From the IMG/VR virus record IMGVR_UViG_3300046660_000372, positions 1 through 49,873 of that record: a stretch of DNA of 49,873 bases. One strand, given 5' to 3'. Shown in pieces: positions 1 to 8,739 of the stretch. The notes under the pieces were generated by a model, which ran no database searches, had not been told where the DNA came from, and worked only from the letters and a program-made list of their open reading frames with translations. Position numbers and translations under genes: made by a program. Each line of letters begins with the position of its first letter. The first letter of the stretch is position 1. This DNA is from a virus.

Positions 1-351
1 TGGGACAGTTACGAGTGTCGGGGGCACGTCCAACCGGGTAACATCAACTGGCGGCACCACGCCTGTGATTGATATAGCGTCGACGTACGTGGGTCAAGGG
101 AGTATAACGACTGTGGGCACACTGACCGGCGGTGCGACCGGCAGCGGCTTTACAATCGCCCTGAGCACTTCCACTGTAACGGGTACGCTGTCCGATGCCA
201 GGCTAAGCGCGAATATTCCTTTTCTGAATGGGAATAACACTTTCACTGGGACGGCCACGGCTTTCAGCGGGACCTTCAATCTGGCGGCGCTGGCTGGCAC
301 GGGTACCAGGATGGTTACCGTCAGCAGCACCGGGGATTTGGGGGCGCAAGC
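1..351. repeat. Long direct repeat, copy B (identical to 48865-49215)
   Basis: Bases 1-351 match 48865-49215 exactly. Similarity continues with only two mismatches to about base 370. Both copies lie in the same reading frame of the fibre-like gene and encode the same roughly 117 residues, starting GTVTSVGGTSNRV and ending near STGDLGAQAI. The base just before each copy differs (T before 48865, C before 49747), so the window begins exactly at the repeat edge. Perfect DNA identity, including silent positions, points to recent duplication or continuing gene conversion. Confidence 0.95.
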
Positions 352-1999
352 AATCCCATCCGGCGGCGGAAGTGGCACAGTAACATCTGTGGCAATTACC
401 GTTCCTGCCGGGCTTTCGGTATCGGGCTCGCCCGTTACCACTTCGGGTACGTTTGCTATTACAACAACCTTAAGCGGGATTATACATGGTACCGGTTCTG
501 GTTTTACTTCGGGCAATGTTGATTTGACCAGCGAAGTAACAGGCGATTTGCCCTTTGCCAGCTTAGCACAAGGCGCAGCCTTGTCAGTGTTGGGCGTTAC
601 TGGAAATGCCACTGCTGATGTTGCATCCATCGCAGCGGGTACAGATAACCAGGTATTGCGCAGGAGTGGTACAACGCTTGCTTTCGGGGCTTTAAACCTT
701 GCATCTTCTAACGCAGTTACCGGTAATTTGCCTGTTTCAAATCTCAATTCAGGGACATCGGCAGGCGCCGGTACGGTGTGGACCGGGAACGGCACATGGT
801 CTACAGTAAATTCATCATTTTCCGGGCTGACTTCCGGCAGGATTGTTTTCCCCACTAGCAGTACAGCCGTCGGCGGCAGCGCTGACCTTATATGGGATAA
901 CACAAATTCTATCCTGCAAACTACCCGGGTTCAAGGTTTATATTCCCAAAATGTATATGGCGGAGGCTACCAGTCCACACTAAAAGTATTACCCGGCTCG
1001 GCTGATGGGTCAGGCTTACAATCTGCACTTACGCTATATTTTTCAGATGGGCCGAACCTTTCGGACGTGGCAATAGATTTCCAAACTGCAAACCCGGTAT
1101 ACAGCCTGCCAGGCCTCACAATGCCTAGCGGCGGATTTATCGACTTTTTCAACTTCAGAAGTTTCCAGGCACCGGCACCTGGTTCTGGCGGGGGCAATGA
1201 TTATACACTTACGAGCAAGTCCAGCGGCTTCACTGCTCTTACGCGAATTAAGATAACAGGCAATGCGGACGTTTCCCCTGTGCAATTTTACAATGCAAAT
1301 ATTTCTATTACAAAAAACACCAGCGCACTATCGGCCAGCGCTTTGCTTACCTTGGACGCTGGCACGTCAACGGCCGGCACTGCGCCTTTGAAATTCACTT
1401 CCGGGACATTGCTGACAACGGCGGAAGTCGGTTCGATAGAATTTCTTTCTGATAAATTCTACGCTACTATTACGACCAGCGCAGCCCGTAAAGAAATTAC
1501 CCTGAATGATGCGGCATTGACAAGTGGGCTTGTTCCGGTAATAACTACAAATGGCAGGCTAACAAATAGCGCCACTACAACAACGGAATTAGGTTACGTG
1601 CACGGGGTAACCAGTGCTATACAAACGCAATTGGATGCACGCGCAACCAGTACAACAGGTTCCAATACACCGACTATTACAAACGGCTCAAACACGGCAT
1701 CTTCATCGGTAACGTCTCCAACAATTTGGACAAGGGTAAACAATTTTGTAATCGTAAGCGGCTCTTTTAGCATCACAGCTACAACTGCTAACACGCTCAC
1801 CGGTTTCAAATTTGATATACCGCAAGGGATTGTGGCTTCCAACCCAGCGATAGGAATAATGTATAACACCTCAAACCCTAATGAAGTGGGGTCATTTGTT
1901 GTAGATCAGGTAAATCACCTTTTTTCAGCCACCATTAAGCCATCTACAACTAGCGCCCAAACGTGGGCTTACATGATTCAATACTACAGTGATTATTAA
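1..1999 (+). CDS. Fibre-like repeat protein, C-terminal part (partial; continues from 47663 across the circular join)
   Basis: The frame is open from base 2 to a TAA at 1997-1999. A GTG at 65 is only an internal in-frame codon, not a start, because the same frame continues upstream through the join (see the entry at 47663). The protein is rich in Ser, Thr and Gly. It has short beta-rich units such as GTVTSV, LSGIIHGTGSGFTSGNVDLTSEVTGDLPFASL (split here: LSGIIHGTGSGF then TSGNVDLTSEVTGDLP) and TSGRIVFPTSS followed by ADLIWDNTN, a pattern typical of long tail-fibre shafts in Bacteroidota phages. The last 100 or so residues look like a compact tip domain ending AYMIQYYSDY. Joined to the 47663 part it makes 1360 residues. 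It lies just after the tail genes, which fits a receptor-binding or accessory fibre. The complication is that the whole protein begins with a Sec-type signal peptide. Confidence 0.8.
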   Translation, partial: GTVTSVGGTSNRVTSTGGTTPVIDIASTYVGQGSITTVGTLTGGATGSGFTIALSTSTVTGTLSDARLSANIPFLNGNNTFTGTATAFSGTFNLAALAGTGTRMVTVSSTGDLGAQAIPSGGGSGTVTSVAITVPAGLSVSGSPVTTSGTFAITTTLSGIIHGTGSGFTSGNVDLTSEVTGDLPFASLAQGAALSVLGVTGNATADVASIAAGTDNQVLRRSGTTLAFGALNLASSNAVTGNLPVSNLNSGTSAGAGTVWTGNGTWSTVNSSFSGLTSGRIVFPTSSTAVGGSADLIWDNTNSILQTTRVQGLYSQNVYGGGYQSTLKVLPGSADGSGLQSALTLYFSDGPNLSDVAIDFQTANPVYSLPGLTMPSGGFIDFFNFRSFQAPAPGSGGGNDYTLTSKSSGFTALTRIKITGNADVSPVQFYNANISITKNTSALSASALLTLDAGTSTAGTAPLKFTSGTLLTTAEVGSIEFLSDKFYATITTSAARKEITLNDAALTSGLVPVITTNGRLTNSATTTTELGYVHGVTSAIQTQLDARATSTTGSNTPTITNGSNTASSSVTSPTIWTRVNNFVIVSGSFSITATTANTLTGFKFDIPQGIVASNPAIGIMYNTSNPNEVGSFVVDQVNHLFSATIKPSTTSAQTWAYMIQYYSDY

Positions 2000-2008
2000 A
2001 ACAGGAAT

Positions 2009-5000
2009 ATGAAAAAAATATTACTGGGGGTATCGCTGTTAGTGTTATCCCTATGCGCAAAATCTCAGACCTATTTCACATTCGATTCGGCAAACTTTGG
2101 TGGCCGACCGGCCATTGTTAAAATGCCAACAGGTGCCGGCCCTTTCCCGGTTATGTTTGAATGGTCTACTACCGCAGAAAATTCGGATGCATCATCCTGC
2201 GGTATGTGCAACCTTTTTAACTCGGGCACTCCAAAAATTGTAAAGGCTGGTACCAATCCCTATTTATTAAAGGGAAATTTTGACAGCTTAAAATACATCA
2301 TCGTAAAAATTATGCGCGGTGGTTACAGCGATGGCGTGTTTCCCGACGACATGGCATATATAATGCCGTTCGCATTCTCTTACCTGGGCAGCAAGATTGA
2401 CACAACGAAGGGTACTGACGGGATGTATAAGTATGTGGGCATGAGTGGGGAGGAAAGGGCGGGGGAGCTTATGGTTAACAGTCTGGTACAAAACACCGCC
2501 GCCAATAACTGCTTTTATCATGCCAATCCCGGATGGCATTTCAACCATATCAAAAAGCTATACATTTCAAGGGTAAGCGACATTTGCCAGTACGGAAGTT
2601 ACGACCCTACCGCTGCATACAACCATGCCACCACCAAAAAGATTTGGTGGTATCGAATTAATGGCGGTTCCACCTTTGAGCCGGATTTGCAAACCAATTT
2701 TGCCACCTACAGCCCAGGCATCGTACAAAGTATGCGGCAGGTTACAGGGGTTACTAATACCCAGTTAAGCGATTCAATGTTTAGCATTCAGGGGCAATAT
2801 TATTTCAATAATATCTATAGGGATTTAGCTGATGATACAACAACTAAGCCGCCCCCCAATTTTGTTCTTCCAATAATGGATATATTTCCTTTGAGTATTG
2901 CCGCTCAACATGACCCAAATCCGCCTTCTAACTTTTTCGACGGGGACGGTGTTTGTGACCCTAAGAACGGTATAACTACGGATACAACGAGTTCTTCAAA
3001 TTCGCACCACAAATGGGATACAACCGGAGGGGCTCCCTTAAAGCCTAACTATAACCTTTCCGGTAATGTATACGGGACAATATGGCCGGGTAAAAGGAAT
3101 AGCGTTGCTTATGTCCTTGATTTATATTCCGTTCCCGATTTGTCAGACACCACCAAAAAGAAGCATATAACAGACATATACCTTCTCAGTGGAGAGGAAA
3201 ACGGGCACCGGACGTATTTCTACAATTTTGATAAGCTATATCGCCCAACTGATATGGCGGATAGAATCAAAATGTTAGCCCGAAGGGACAGTTTATTGAC
3301 CCCATTTGCAACAGCCACAACAAACGGATACACGGGCGGTTGGCAAAACATACCCGTTGATGAATCGTGTAGGTTTGTTTTAATTGTCCTTACAGATTCG
3401 GCCGCTCATTCTTCCCAGTGGAAGGAAATAAAGTTCTATGGTAATGATATAGGTGATACAACCGGTCAAGCTGCATCGCTTACCCCTCCAACTTATACAG
3501 GCCCATTGCCTAGTAAAAAGGATTCTTCGCATACGTTCGGTAAGTTGATGGGTACAAATTTGTTTGCCGGTGTTGGGCCAATCAGTACTTCACATGATGG
3601 CGATTTCAGATTGTATACTTATAAATGGTATTTCGATATTGATTCCACTGTTAATCATGTCCCTTCCTATTATCATTTTTGGGAAAGCGATGATGTGAAT
3701 GTTGCATGGATAAGAGACTTGAAGGCAAGAGGGAAAACAGTACACTTCACAAACTCCGGTTCTAATAAATTTGCGGCAGGACAAGGTACACAAGTTGATA
3801 TAGATAGTTCGGGCCTTGACCCCGAATATCCATGGAGCTACTTACGTGCGGGCGACTTTGCATATAACTGGGCTGCAAAATTTGGTAAAAATGCAATTTC
3901 TTCCAGCCTCACGAAATGGATAAATGATGCAGGGTATCCGAATGGTTTGAATTTGTTTGACACATATGAAGCAGGCAATGAAGTAGAGGCCCACGGAGGG
4001 TCATACATGCAAATGTTTATGAAGATGAGCATGGAATACGATGGCCATTGCGGCCTGTATGGTGTGCCCGGTAGGACAGGAATTAAAAACGCCGACAGCA
4101 CCATGCTAATGAGCACCCCGGGTATGGTTGACGCTGATACTAGTTTCATTAAAACCTGTCATTTACTTACTGCTTTAACGCGACCTAATAAAAAAGACCC
4201 GTGGGATATTGCAGCTTTCCACAGATATTTTACCAACAAAGACACCACGAAGGGGATTTACTATTCACTTGAAGAGTTGGTGGGTATCCGTGGTGAAGCC
4301 CCGGAATGGTTCGGCGGCTCAAAGGTGGGCTTTTTAAAATATGCCGAACGTGTTGCAAGGAATATTTATAAGTACGTACCCCTTTCTAAACGAATTGACT
4401 GGACAGAACAAGGATACAATAATACAGGCAAAGCCATTGCAAATACTGGTGAAGCAGCGGCTACTTACGATCCATATCCTATGTTGGCTTTTGGCGGCTA
4501 CACTGCCATAGAATCAAAAGCAGTAATGTTGGCCCGTGTACGATTTCAAGCAATGGCGTCAGCATGGACTAAGTACAATAATTATGCGCTTTCAAATCAA
4601 TATGGGACGACTGACAATACAATACAGCTGATTTTCTATACTCATGGCGAAACAGCTGCACAACAGACTTCAGCACCGTTTGAAATGACGGTTTATTACG
4701 CCCCGTGGTATTATCAGGCAGGTTTTTACCATCAACTTCACGATTATTACCTTGATACGGTTTTGATTAATGGCGGCCGTACCGGCATGTGGCTTTATAA
4801 AATGCGCAATGCATTTAAACGGGATTCAGTTGCGTTTGTGCCATACGTGGCCAGTTATGACGGCAGCAGTTTAAGCAGTCAATCACTCAATTTCGGGTCA
4901 TTAACCAGCCAATCTATTACAAAATGGTCGCCATCATTCACTGATACAACTGGTAGTAATTCATCTTTAACAGCTTCCGGTGGGGTTCTGGCTTCACAGT

Positions 5001-5353
5001 CAATCACTGAAAGCCCAGTGGTATATTTCGCGCAAGAATCGGCATCAAACGCCCCGCCCACATGTTCGGCAGGCAACACACAAATTATTTATCTGCCGAC
5101 CTCCACGGTCACTTTGCCGGGTACTGCAACGGACACCGATGGCACGATTGCCAGCTATTCCTGGTCAAAGACCAGCGGCCCGGCCGGCACGACCATCGTT
5201 GCCCCAACCTCGGCCACAACGGCGGTCACGGGGCTTAGGGACGGCGCGTATACGTTCCAGCTGACAGTTACCGACAACGGCGGCCTTACTGCAACCGTCT
5301 CCGTAGCGGTTTATGTATCACTCTCACGCACTCTAATAATCAAACTAAAATAA
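2009..5353 (+). CDS. Secreted two-part hydrolase: esterase-like N-terminus, clan GH-A-like glycosidase core, PKD-like C-terminus
   Basis: 1114 residues. The start MKKILLGVSLLVLSLCAKSQ is a clear Sec signal peptide (basic, hydrophobic, then AKS-Q). Residues about 30-330 resemble a secreted alpha/beta-hydrolase or esterase, with a possible nucleophile Ser146 in GMSGEE. Residues about 540-950 look like a TIM-barrel glycosidase: YEAGNE gives a possible acid/base Glu658 and WTEQGY a possible nucleophile Glu800, with the usual wide spacing of clan GH-A. DIAAFHRY between them also fits. Residues about 1015-1107 form a PKD/REJ-type beta domain (TLPGTATDTDGTIASYSW, then YTFQLTVTDNGGLTA), common in Bacteroidota exported enzymes. 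The ATG lies 9 bases after the fibre stop, so both are probably co-transcribed. A depolymerase acting on capsule or exopolysaccharide is a reasonable guess. The substrate and the esterase call are inference, and no virion-attachment domain is visible. Confidence 0.6.
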   Translation: MKKILLGVSLLVLSLCAKSQTYFTFDSANFGGRPAIVKMPTGAGPFPVMFEWSTTAENSDASSCGMCNLFNSGTPKIVKAGTNPYLLKGNFDSLKYIIVKIMRGGYSDGVFPDDMAYIMPFAFSYLGSKIDTTKGTDGMYKYVGMSGEERAGELMVNSLVQNTAANNCFYHANPGWHFNHIKKLYISRVSDICQYGSYDPTAAYNHATTKKIWWYRINGGSTFEPDLQTNFATYSPGIVQSMRQVTGVTNTQLSDSMFSIQGQYYFNNIYRDLADDTTTKPPPNFVLPIMDIFPLSIAAQHDPNPPSNFFDGDGVCDPKNGITTDTTSSSNSHHKWDTTGGAPLKPNYNLSGNVYGTIWPGKRNSVAYVLDLYSVPDLSDTTKKKHITDIYLLSGEENGHRTYFYNFDKLYRPTDMADRIKMLARRDSLLTPFATATTNGYTGGWQNIPVDESCRFVLIVLTDSAAHSSQWKEIKFYGNDIGDTTGQAASLTPPTYTGPLPSKKDSSHTFGKLMGTNLFAGVGPISTSHDGDFRLYTYKWYFDIDSTVNHVPSYYHFWESDDVNVAWIRDLKARGKTVHFTNSGSNKFAAGQGTQVDIDSSGLDPEYPWSYLRAGDFAYNWAAKFGKNAISSSLTKWINDAGYPNGLNLFDTYEAGNEVEAHGGSYMQMFMKMSMEYDGHCGLYGVPGRTGIKNADSTMLMSTPGMVDADTSFIKTCHLLTALTRPNKKDPWDIAAFHRYFTNKDTTKGIYYSLEELVGIRGEAPEWFGGSKVGFLKYAERVARNIYKYVPLSKRIDWTEQGYNNTGKAIANTGEAAATYDPYPMLAFGGYTAIESKAVMLARVRFQAMASAWTKYNNYALSNQYGTTDNTIQLIFYTHGETAAQQTSAPFEMTVYYAPWYYQAGFYHQLHDYYLDTVLINGGRTGMWLYKMRNAFKRDSVAFVPYVASYDGSSLSSQSLNFGSLTSQSITKWSPSFTDTTGSNSSLTASGGVLASQSITESPVVYFAQESASNAPPTCSAGNTQIIYLPTSTVTLPGTATDTDGTIASYSWSKTSGPAGTTIVAPTSATTAVTGLRDGAYTFQLTVTDNGGLTATVSVAVYVSLSRTLIIKLK

Positions 5354-5362
5354 ACAACCAAA

Positions 5363-5758
5363 ATGAAAAAACTATCAATCTGTCTCGCAATCGTTGGGTT
5401 TCTTTTTTCTTGCAATCAAAAGTCTTCAGTCGAATCGGGTAAAAGAGATTCGGCCTATACGTCGATCGTTTACGCTTTCAATGCAGATCAAAACGACTAC
5501 CGTACTACCACTGCATTAAGGGTGTGCTATGATACCGTAATTGTGGCCAGGGACAGCACAGCAACGCACATTGATTTTGTACATAAGGCTGTACGGGATA
5601 CCCAATACAGGGTACCGATTCTTTTCAGTAAGCCTGACAGTTTGAACGGGAAGCCTTTACTTGATTCTGTGGGTAAGCCAAAAGTAAAAACAATGCTTTT
5701 ATGGCCTCTACTTACAAAGGGCAGCCTTTTAATCGATTATAATAAACGCTGGCATTAA
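5363..5758 (+). CDS. Small lipoprotein of unknown function
   Basis: 131 residues. It begins MKKLSICLAIVGFLFSCNQK, a type II signal peptide with lipobox LFSC and Cys17 as the lipidation site. The mature part is polar, with no membrane segment, and contains short beta-like strands (TALRVCYDTVIVARDST, YRVPILF). It starts 9 bases after the hydrolase stop and belongs to the same rightward operon. I do not recognise the family. Its place between an exported hydrolase and the lysis genes suggests an envelope role during late infection, or a lysogenic-conversion role. That is inference only. Confidence 0.7.
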   Translation: MKKLSICLAIVGFLFSCNQKSSVESGKRDSAYTSIVYAFNADQNDYRTTTALRVCYDTVIVARDSTATHIDFVHKAVRDTQYRVPILFSKPDSLNGKPLLDSVGKPKVKTMLLWPLLTKGSLLIDYNKRWH

Positions 5759-5785
5759 TAATCCAAATCAAAAATCAAATAACAC

Positions 5786-6079
5786 ATGTCACCACAAGGA
5801 GAAAAGAAGACCGGGGGCGCAGCTGATAAGAAAGTAATTGTACCGCCTTGGTTGCTTGCAATTTGGACGGCGGCGGTCCTGGGTTGTTTTGGATTTGCAT
5901 GGAGTACAAATGCAAACATTGTTTTACTGCTGGATCATGATAAGACAAGGGGGAACGACATTTCCGATCTGCGTGTGGACATGAATAAAGTAAAACTGGA
6001 CATGTCTGAGGTCAAGGGTAGGTTAAACACTGTTGAACAAAGACAAAATTTATTTCAAATAAACCAATCAGGTAAATAA
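5786..6079 (+). CDS. Single-pass membrane protein with coiled coil (possible holin partner)
   Basis: 97 residues. There is a polar N-terminus, one strong membrane segment at about residues 20-46 (VPPWLLAIWTAAVLGCFGF and following), then a heptad-like charged tail (residues 55-90, DLRVDMNKVKLDMSEVKGRL) that should form a coiled coil. Layouts of this kind occur in phage holin-associated and hemolysin XhlA-like proteins, though XhlA has the reverse order (coiled coil first). The next gene is a multi-pass holin candidate 12 bases away. The family is not recognised with certainty. Confidence 0.6.
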   Translation: MSPQGEKKTGGAADKKVIVPPWLLAIWTAAVLGCFGFAWSTNANIVLLLDHDKTRGNDISDLRVDMNKVKLDMSEVKGRLNTVEQRQNLFQINQSGK

Positions 6080-6091
6080 AAACCAAAGTAT

Positions 6092-6487
6092 ATGAATGAA
6101 TTCAAGCAAATCGTTTTAGGTGGCGCAACCGCTGGCGCATGGCTGGCAACATTGCTTTACGCGTACCTCACGGCATTCGGGATGATCCTTTATTCGACTA
6201 CGAAGCGGGACCCCAAAAGCGAAAACACGCCTGTCTGTTTTCATTGGAGTTTTCTTTTAACCGATAAGGCGCTGCGGATATACAGCAACTTGCTGTTTAT
6301 CATTATCCTAGTCCGGGTAACACAATTTTTTGTGCCTGTGCAATATATCGTTTACAGCGGTTTCCTGATAGGATTGCTCAGCGATGGCCTGGGGCAGCTG
6401 TTGGAGTTTCTGCGGGATATGGTAGACAACAATGTACGCGGAAGGATCCGAAACAAATTTATGAACGACAACCCCGAAAAAAAATGA
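6092..6487 (+). CDS. Holin candidate (multi-pass small membrane protein)
   Basis: 131 residues with about three hydrophobic segments: residues 8-35 (ATAGAWLATLLYAYLTAFGM), 62-80 (SNLLFIIILVRVTQFFV) and 84-100 (YIVYSGFLIGLLSDGLG). A charged C-terminal tail ends NDNPEKK. Size, topology and position upstream of a signal-less endolysin (8077) fit a holin, which would open the inner membrane and release the endolysin. The last four bases overlap the next start (ATGA at 6484), indicating translational coupling. The sequence does not clearly match a named holin family, so the call rests on topology and context. Confidence 0.55.
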   Translation: MNEFKQIVLGGATAGAWLATLLYAYLTAFGMILYSTTKRDPKSENTPVCFHWSFLLTDKALRIYSNLLFIIILVRVTQFFVPVQYIVYSGFLIGLLSDGLGQLLEFLRDMVDNNVRGRIRNKFMNDNPEKK

Positions 6488-7167
6488 CCCCTATTAAATT
6501 AACCAAAATTGTGGCTTTAATACTATTCGTCGCAACCCTGGCGGTCAGCTGTACGAGTGTCCACAAGATGCAGGATAAAATAACGGCGGCCCTAAGTAAA
6601 AAGGCTTCCTATTCCCTGGACAGCGCCGGCAGGAATTCTACCGATAGTTCTTCCCTGAAAAAACAGAAATCGGGTACAAGCTCGACAGAAGACAGCAATT
6701 ACACACGTGTTACCGTTGTTGAAGACTTCGACTGGGGAGGGCATGGCACAAAGGACACCCCAACTCTGAAGACCCGCAGATACTCCGGCCCAGCCTGGCA
6801 GCAAGGAAAAGTATCTGGCAATGCTGTTCCCGTGGCCGGGATAGAAGACCATTCGCATATACCATATCTGTACAAGCGAACGACGGTATACGAGAAGGGC
6901 AATAAAACGGCTACAGCTGTCAACTGGGGCGCAAGTTCGGACAGTACAACCCTTTCAAAAAAAGGGGCGGCGAAGGTAAAGGTATCCGGCGATTCGTCTA
7001 TAAATGTACAAACCGCCCATACGACAAAAGAGAGCTGGCATTTTGGTGTGTCTACTACCCTGCTTTTATCGCTTTTATTTCTGCTGATCCTTTTTATCGC
7101 CTACTCAATCTGGAAACGCTCACCCTGGGTTGCCGGCATTTCAAAGTTTTTTAACCAAACAAAATAA
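6484..7167 (+). CDS. Candidate unimolecular spanin (lipoprotein with C-terminal membrane anchor)
   Basis: 227 residues. The N-terminal lipobox is LAVSC with Cys23 as the lipid site. A long Ser/Thr/Lys-rich periplasmic part covers residues 24-185, and one strong membrane segment lies near the C-terminus (about residues 190-210, TTLLLSLLFLLILFIAYSIW), followed by a short basic tail. A lipid-anchored N-terminus plus a C-terminal inner-membrane segment is the architecture of u-spanins such as phage T1 gp11, which join the inner and outer membranes and fuse them in the last step of lysis. It overlaps the holin candidate by four bases and sits in the same operon as the endolysin. The call comes from topology, not sequence similarity, and the protein is longer than T1 gp11. 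Confidence 0.5.
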   Translation: MTPIKLTKIVALILFVATLAVSCTSVHKMQDKITAALSKKASYSLDSAGRNSTDSSSLKKQKSGTSSTEDSNYTRVTVVEDFDWGGHGTKDTPTLKTRRYSGPAWQQGKVSGNAVPVAGIEDHSHIPYLYKRTTVYEKGNKTATAVNWGASSDSTTLSKKGAAKVKVSGDSSINVQTAHTTKESWHFGVSTTLLLSLLFLLILFIAYSIWKRSPWVAGISKFFNQTK

Positions 7168-7172
7168 ACAGA

Positions 7173-7679
7173 ATGAAAGTATTTATTTTATTCGCTGCCA
7201 TCGGCAGCATGTTCTTAGCCAGCTGCGCCGACCGCACACCTGACGACAGTACAGCGACGGCCTACGTGGATTCCACTGCGACTAAATGGGTCCCTTATAT
7301 GACAAACGATGGGACGATCGGCACCAAGCAGGTGTACGAAACCAAAGTAACGATCTCCCCGACGTGGGGACAGGCGTTTTATTACGCCTACAAATCAGGG
7401 TACACATTACAGCTTGTCGCTGGTATCGTTTTCATCCTTTTAGGTTTCGCCGCTTTGATCTTCATTCCCAACCTGGGGATTAAAATTGGATTTGGTGTGG
7501 TTTTAATAATGGCCGGTGCGGCTATAATCTATGTTAAGCCCGGGCGTATAAAGTCGGAGAATGACAAGGCTGTACTGCAAAGCACTTATGAAGACGCAAT
7601 TTTAAAAACGGGCAGCAGTATTGGTATTTGGGATAGCCTTTATAATTCAAACCGGCTGATTGCGGCCCCGTCCAAATGA
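7173..7679 (+). CDS. Lipoprotein with two membrane segments
   Basis: 168 residues. The signal peptide MKVFILFAAIGSMFLASC has lipobox LASC and Cys18. The middle is polar, followed by two adjacent hydrophobic segments (about residues 83-101 LVAGIVFILLGFAALIFIP and 104-124 GIKIGFGVVLIMAGAAIIYV), then a polar tail. It starts 5 bases after the spanin candidate and its stop overlaps the next gene by four bases. Having both a lipobox and integral segments is unusual. It could be a second spanin-like or holin-like lysis protein. The family is not recognised. Confidence 0.6.
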   Translation: MKVFILFAAIGSMFLASCADRTPDDSTATAYVDSTATKWVPYMTNDGTIGTKQVYETKVTISPTWGQAFYYAYKSGYTLQLVAGIVFILLGFAALIFIPNLGIKIGFGVVLIMAGAAIIYVKPGRIKSENDKAVLQSTYEDAILKTGSSIGIWDSLYNSNRLIAAPSK

Positions 7680-8074
7680 CAGGGCTGCCCTTCATACTAT
7701 GGGTGGTTTACATCCTTGGCAATGTTGCTTTGGGTAGATGGCATGGGTATTTACGAACCCGTGCCGTCGCCAAAGGCCAAACTATAGCCATCCGACATGG
7801 CTGGTGGGGGTTACTTTACGCGGGGCTTTGTGCGATCCCTGTGGTTTGGTCGCATTCATGGTATGAATACGGAAGTTTAATACTGCTGCACCTTTCAATT
7901 TTCCCCGTGACTTACAATCTGGCGTCTGGTATATCGATGTTCAATTTAAGCAAAACATCTACAGCAATTACCGATCGCCTGATGGTATGGACAGGGTTAA
8001 AGGATACCGAAGTAGTAAACATTTCGGCAATGGTGGCCAGCGGTATTTTATTAATCATTCATTACACTATCTGA
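7676..8074 (+). CDS. Multi-pass membrane protein of the lysis region
   Basis: 132 residues with three or four hydrophobic segments: residues 3-20 (GLPFILWVVYILGNVALG), 43-60 (WWGLLYAGLCAIPVVW), 64-85 (EYGSLILLHLSIFPVTY) and 115-131 (ISAMVASGILLIIHY). It overlaps the preceding lipoprotein by four bases and ends two bases before the endolysin start, so translation is tightly coupled. It could be the true holin or an antiholin. I cannot choose between it and the 6092 gene from sequence alone. Confidence 0.6.
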   Translation: MTGLPFILWVVYILGNVALGRWHGYLRTRAVAKGQTIAIRHGWWGLLYAGLCAIPVVWSHSWYEYGSLILLHLSIFPVTYNLASGISMFNLSKTSTAITDRLMVWTGLKDTEVVNISAMVASGILLIIHYTI

Positions 8075-8076
8075 AA

Positions 8077-8640
8077 ATGACAGAAGTTATACAGCTGCGT
8101 TGGATTAAAACCAACCTGGGCCCAATCATTAACAGTTCACTGGCGGCCTGGAAGCAAAAAACGGCGATACAGGTACCATATACTGAAGACTGGCTGGCCG
8201 GGATCGCAATGCGGGAAGTCGGCCAGCTGGTGGGCAGGGCTATCGAAAAGAATTTGTCTTTCGGCACCGCCTGCGAAACAATGCGGGGGGATTATTCACA
8301 GCGCCCAGGCGATGCGATGAAAGTATACCACGGGTTTGGGTTTTGGCAGGTCGATGTAGGTAGCTACTCCGATTTTGTGCGTACCGGCCAATGGAAGGAT
8401 CCTTCACTTTCCTGCAGGCAAGCCATTACCATCCTTTACGGGAAGCAAACTTATCTAAGCCATCATTGCCCGGCGGTTACGGGGGAGGCCCTTCACAGGG
8501 CTCTAACAGCCGCCTATAATAACGGAGAGGGCAACCAGGTGAAGGTTATAATTGCCGGAAAGGATGTGGACGCTAAAACCACCGATCACAATTACAGCGC
8601 GGAAGTCTGGCGCTTTCGGGACATGTACAGAAATCTATAA
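8077..8640 (+). CDS. Endolysin, lysozyme/lytic-transglycosylase-like
   Basis: 187 residues from the ATG at 8077, chosen because it follows the upstream stop by two bases; an in-frame upstream start would overlap most of that gene's end. The sequence has the lysozyme-superfamily landmarks: a likely catalytic Glu in IAMREVGQL (near residue 49), the HGFGFWQVDVGSY motif (near residue 87) resembling the GFGLMQVD block of goose-type lysozymes, and AAYNNGEGN (near residue 150) resembling AYNAG. It should cut peptidoglycan glycan strands. There is no signal peptide, so it needs one of the upstream membrane proteins for release. It is the last gene before a strong terminator. Confidence 0.75.
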   Translation: MTEVIQLRWIKTNLGPIINSSLAAWKQKTAIQVPYTEDWLAGIAMREVGQLVGRAIEKNLSFGTACETMRGDYSQRPGDAMKVYHGFGFWQVDVGSYSDFVRTGQWKDPSLSCRQAITILYGKQTYLSHHCPAVTGEALHRALTAAYNNGEGNQVKVIIAGKDVDAKTTDHNYSAEVWRFRDMYRNL

Positions 8641-8670
8641 ATCATTTTTCATAGCGGATAGTTTTGGTTA

Positions 8671-8701
8671 ACCTGGGGCGTTTCTACGTCCTGGGTTTTT
8701 T
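8671..8701 (+). terminator. Rho-independent terminator after the lysis operon
   Basis: The left arm 8671-8680 (ACCTGGGGCG) pairs along its whole length with 8687-8696 (CGTCCTGGGT), counting three G-U pairs. The loop has six bases, and a T run covers 8696-8701. It lies 30 bases after the endolysin stop and probably ends the late transcript. Confidence 0.8.
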
Positions 8702-8739
8702 ACAAAAGGTTCATCGTTGAAACAATAAAGCGGGTTAAA

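Noticed and set aside
94-903. 269-residue minus-strand ORF over the fibre gene
   Set aside because: It lies opposite a repetitive Ser/Thr/Gly coding frame, is Val/Pro-rich with no domain, and a copy of its start appears opposite the other repeat, as expected for a shadow frame.
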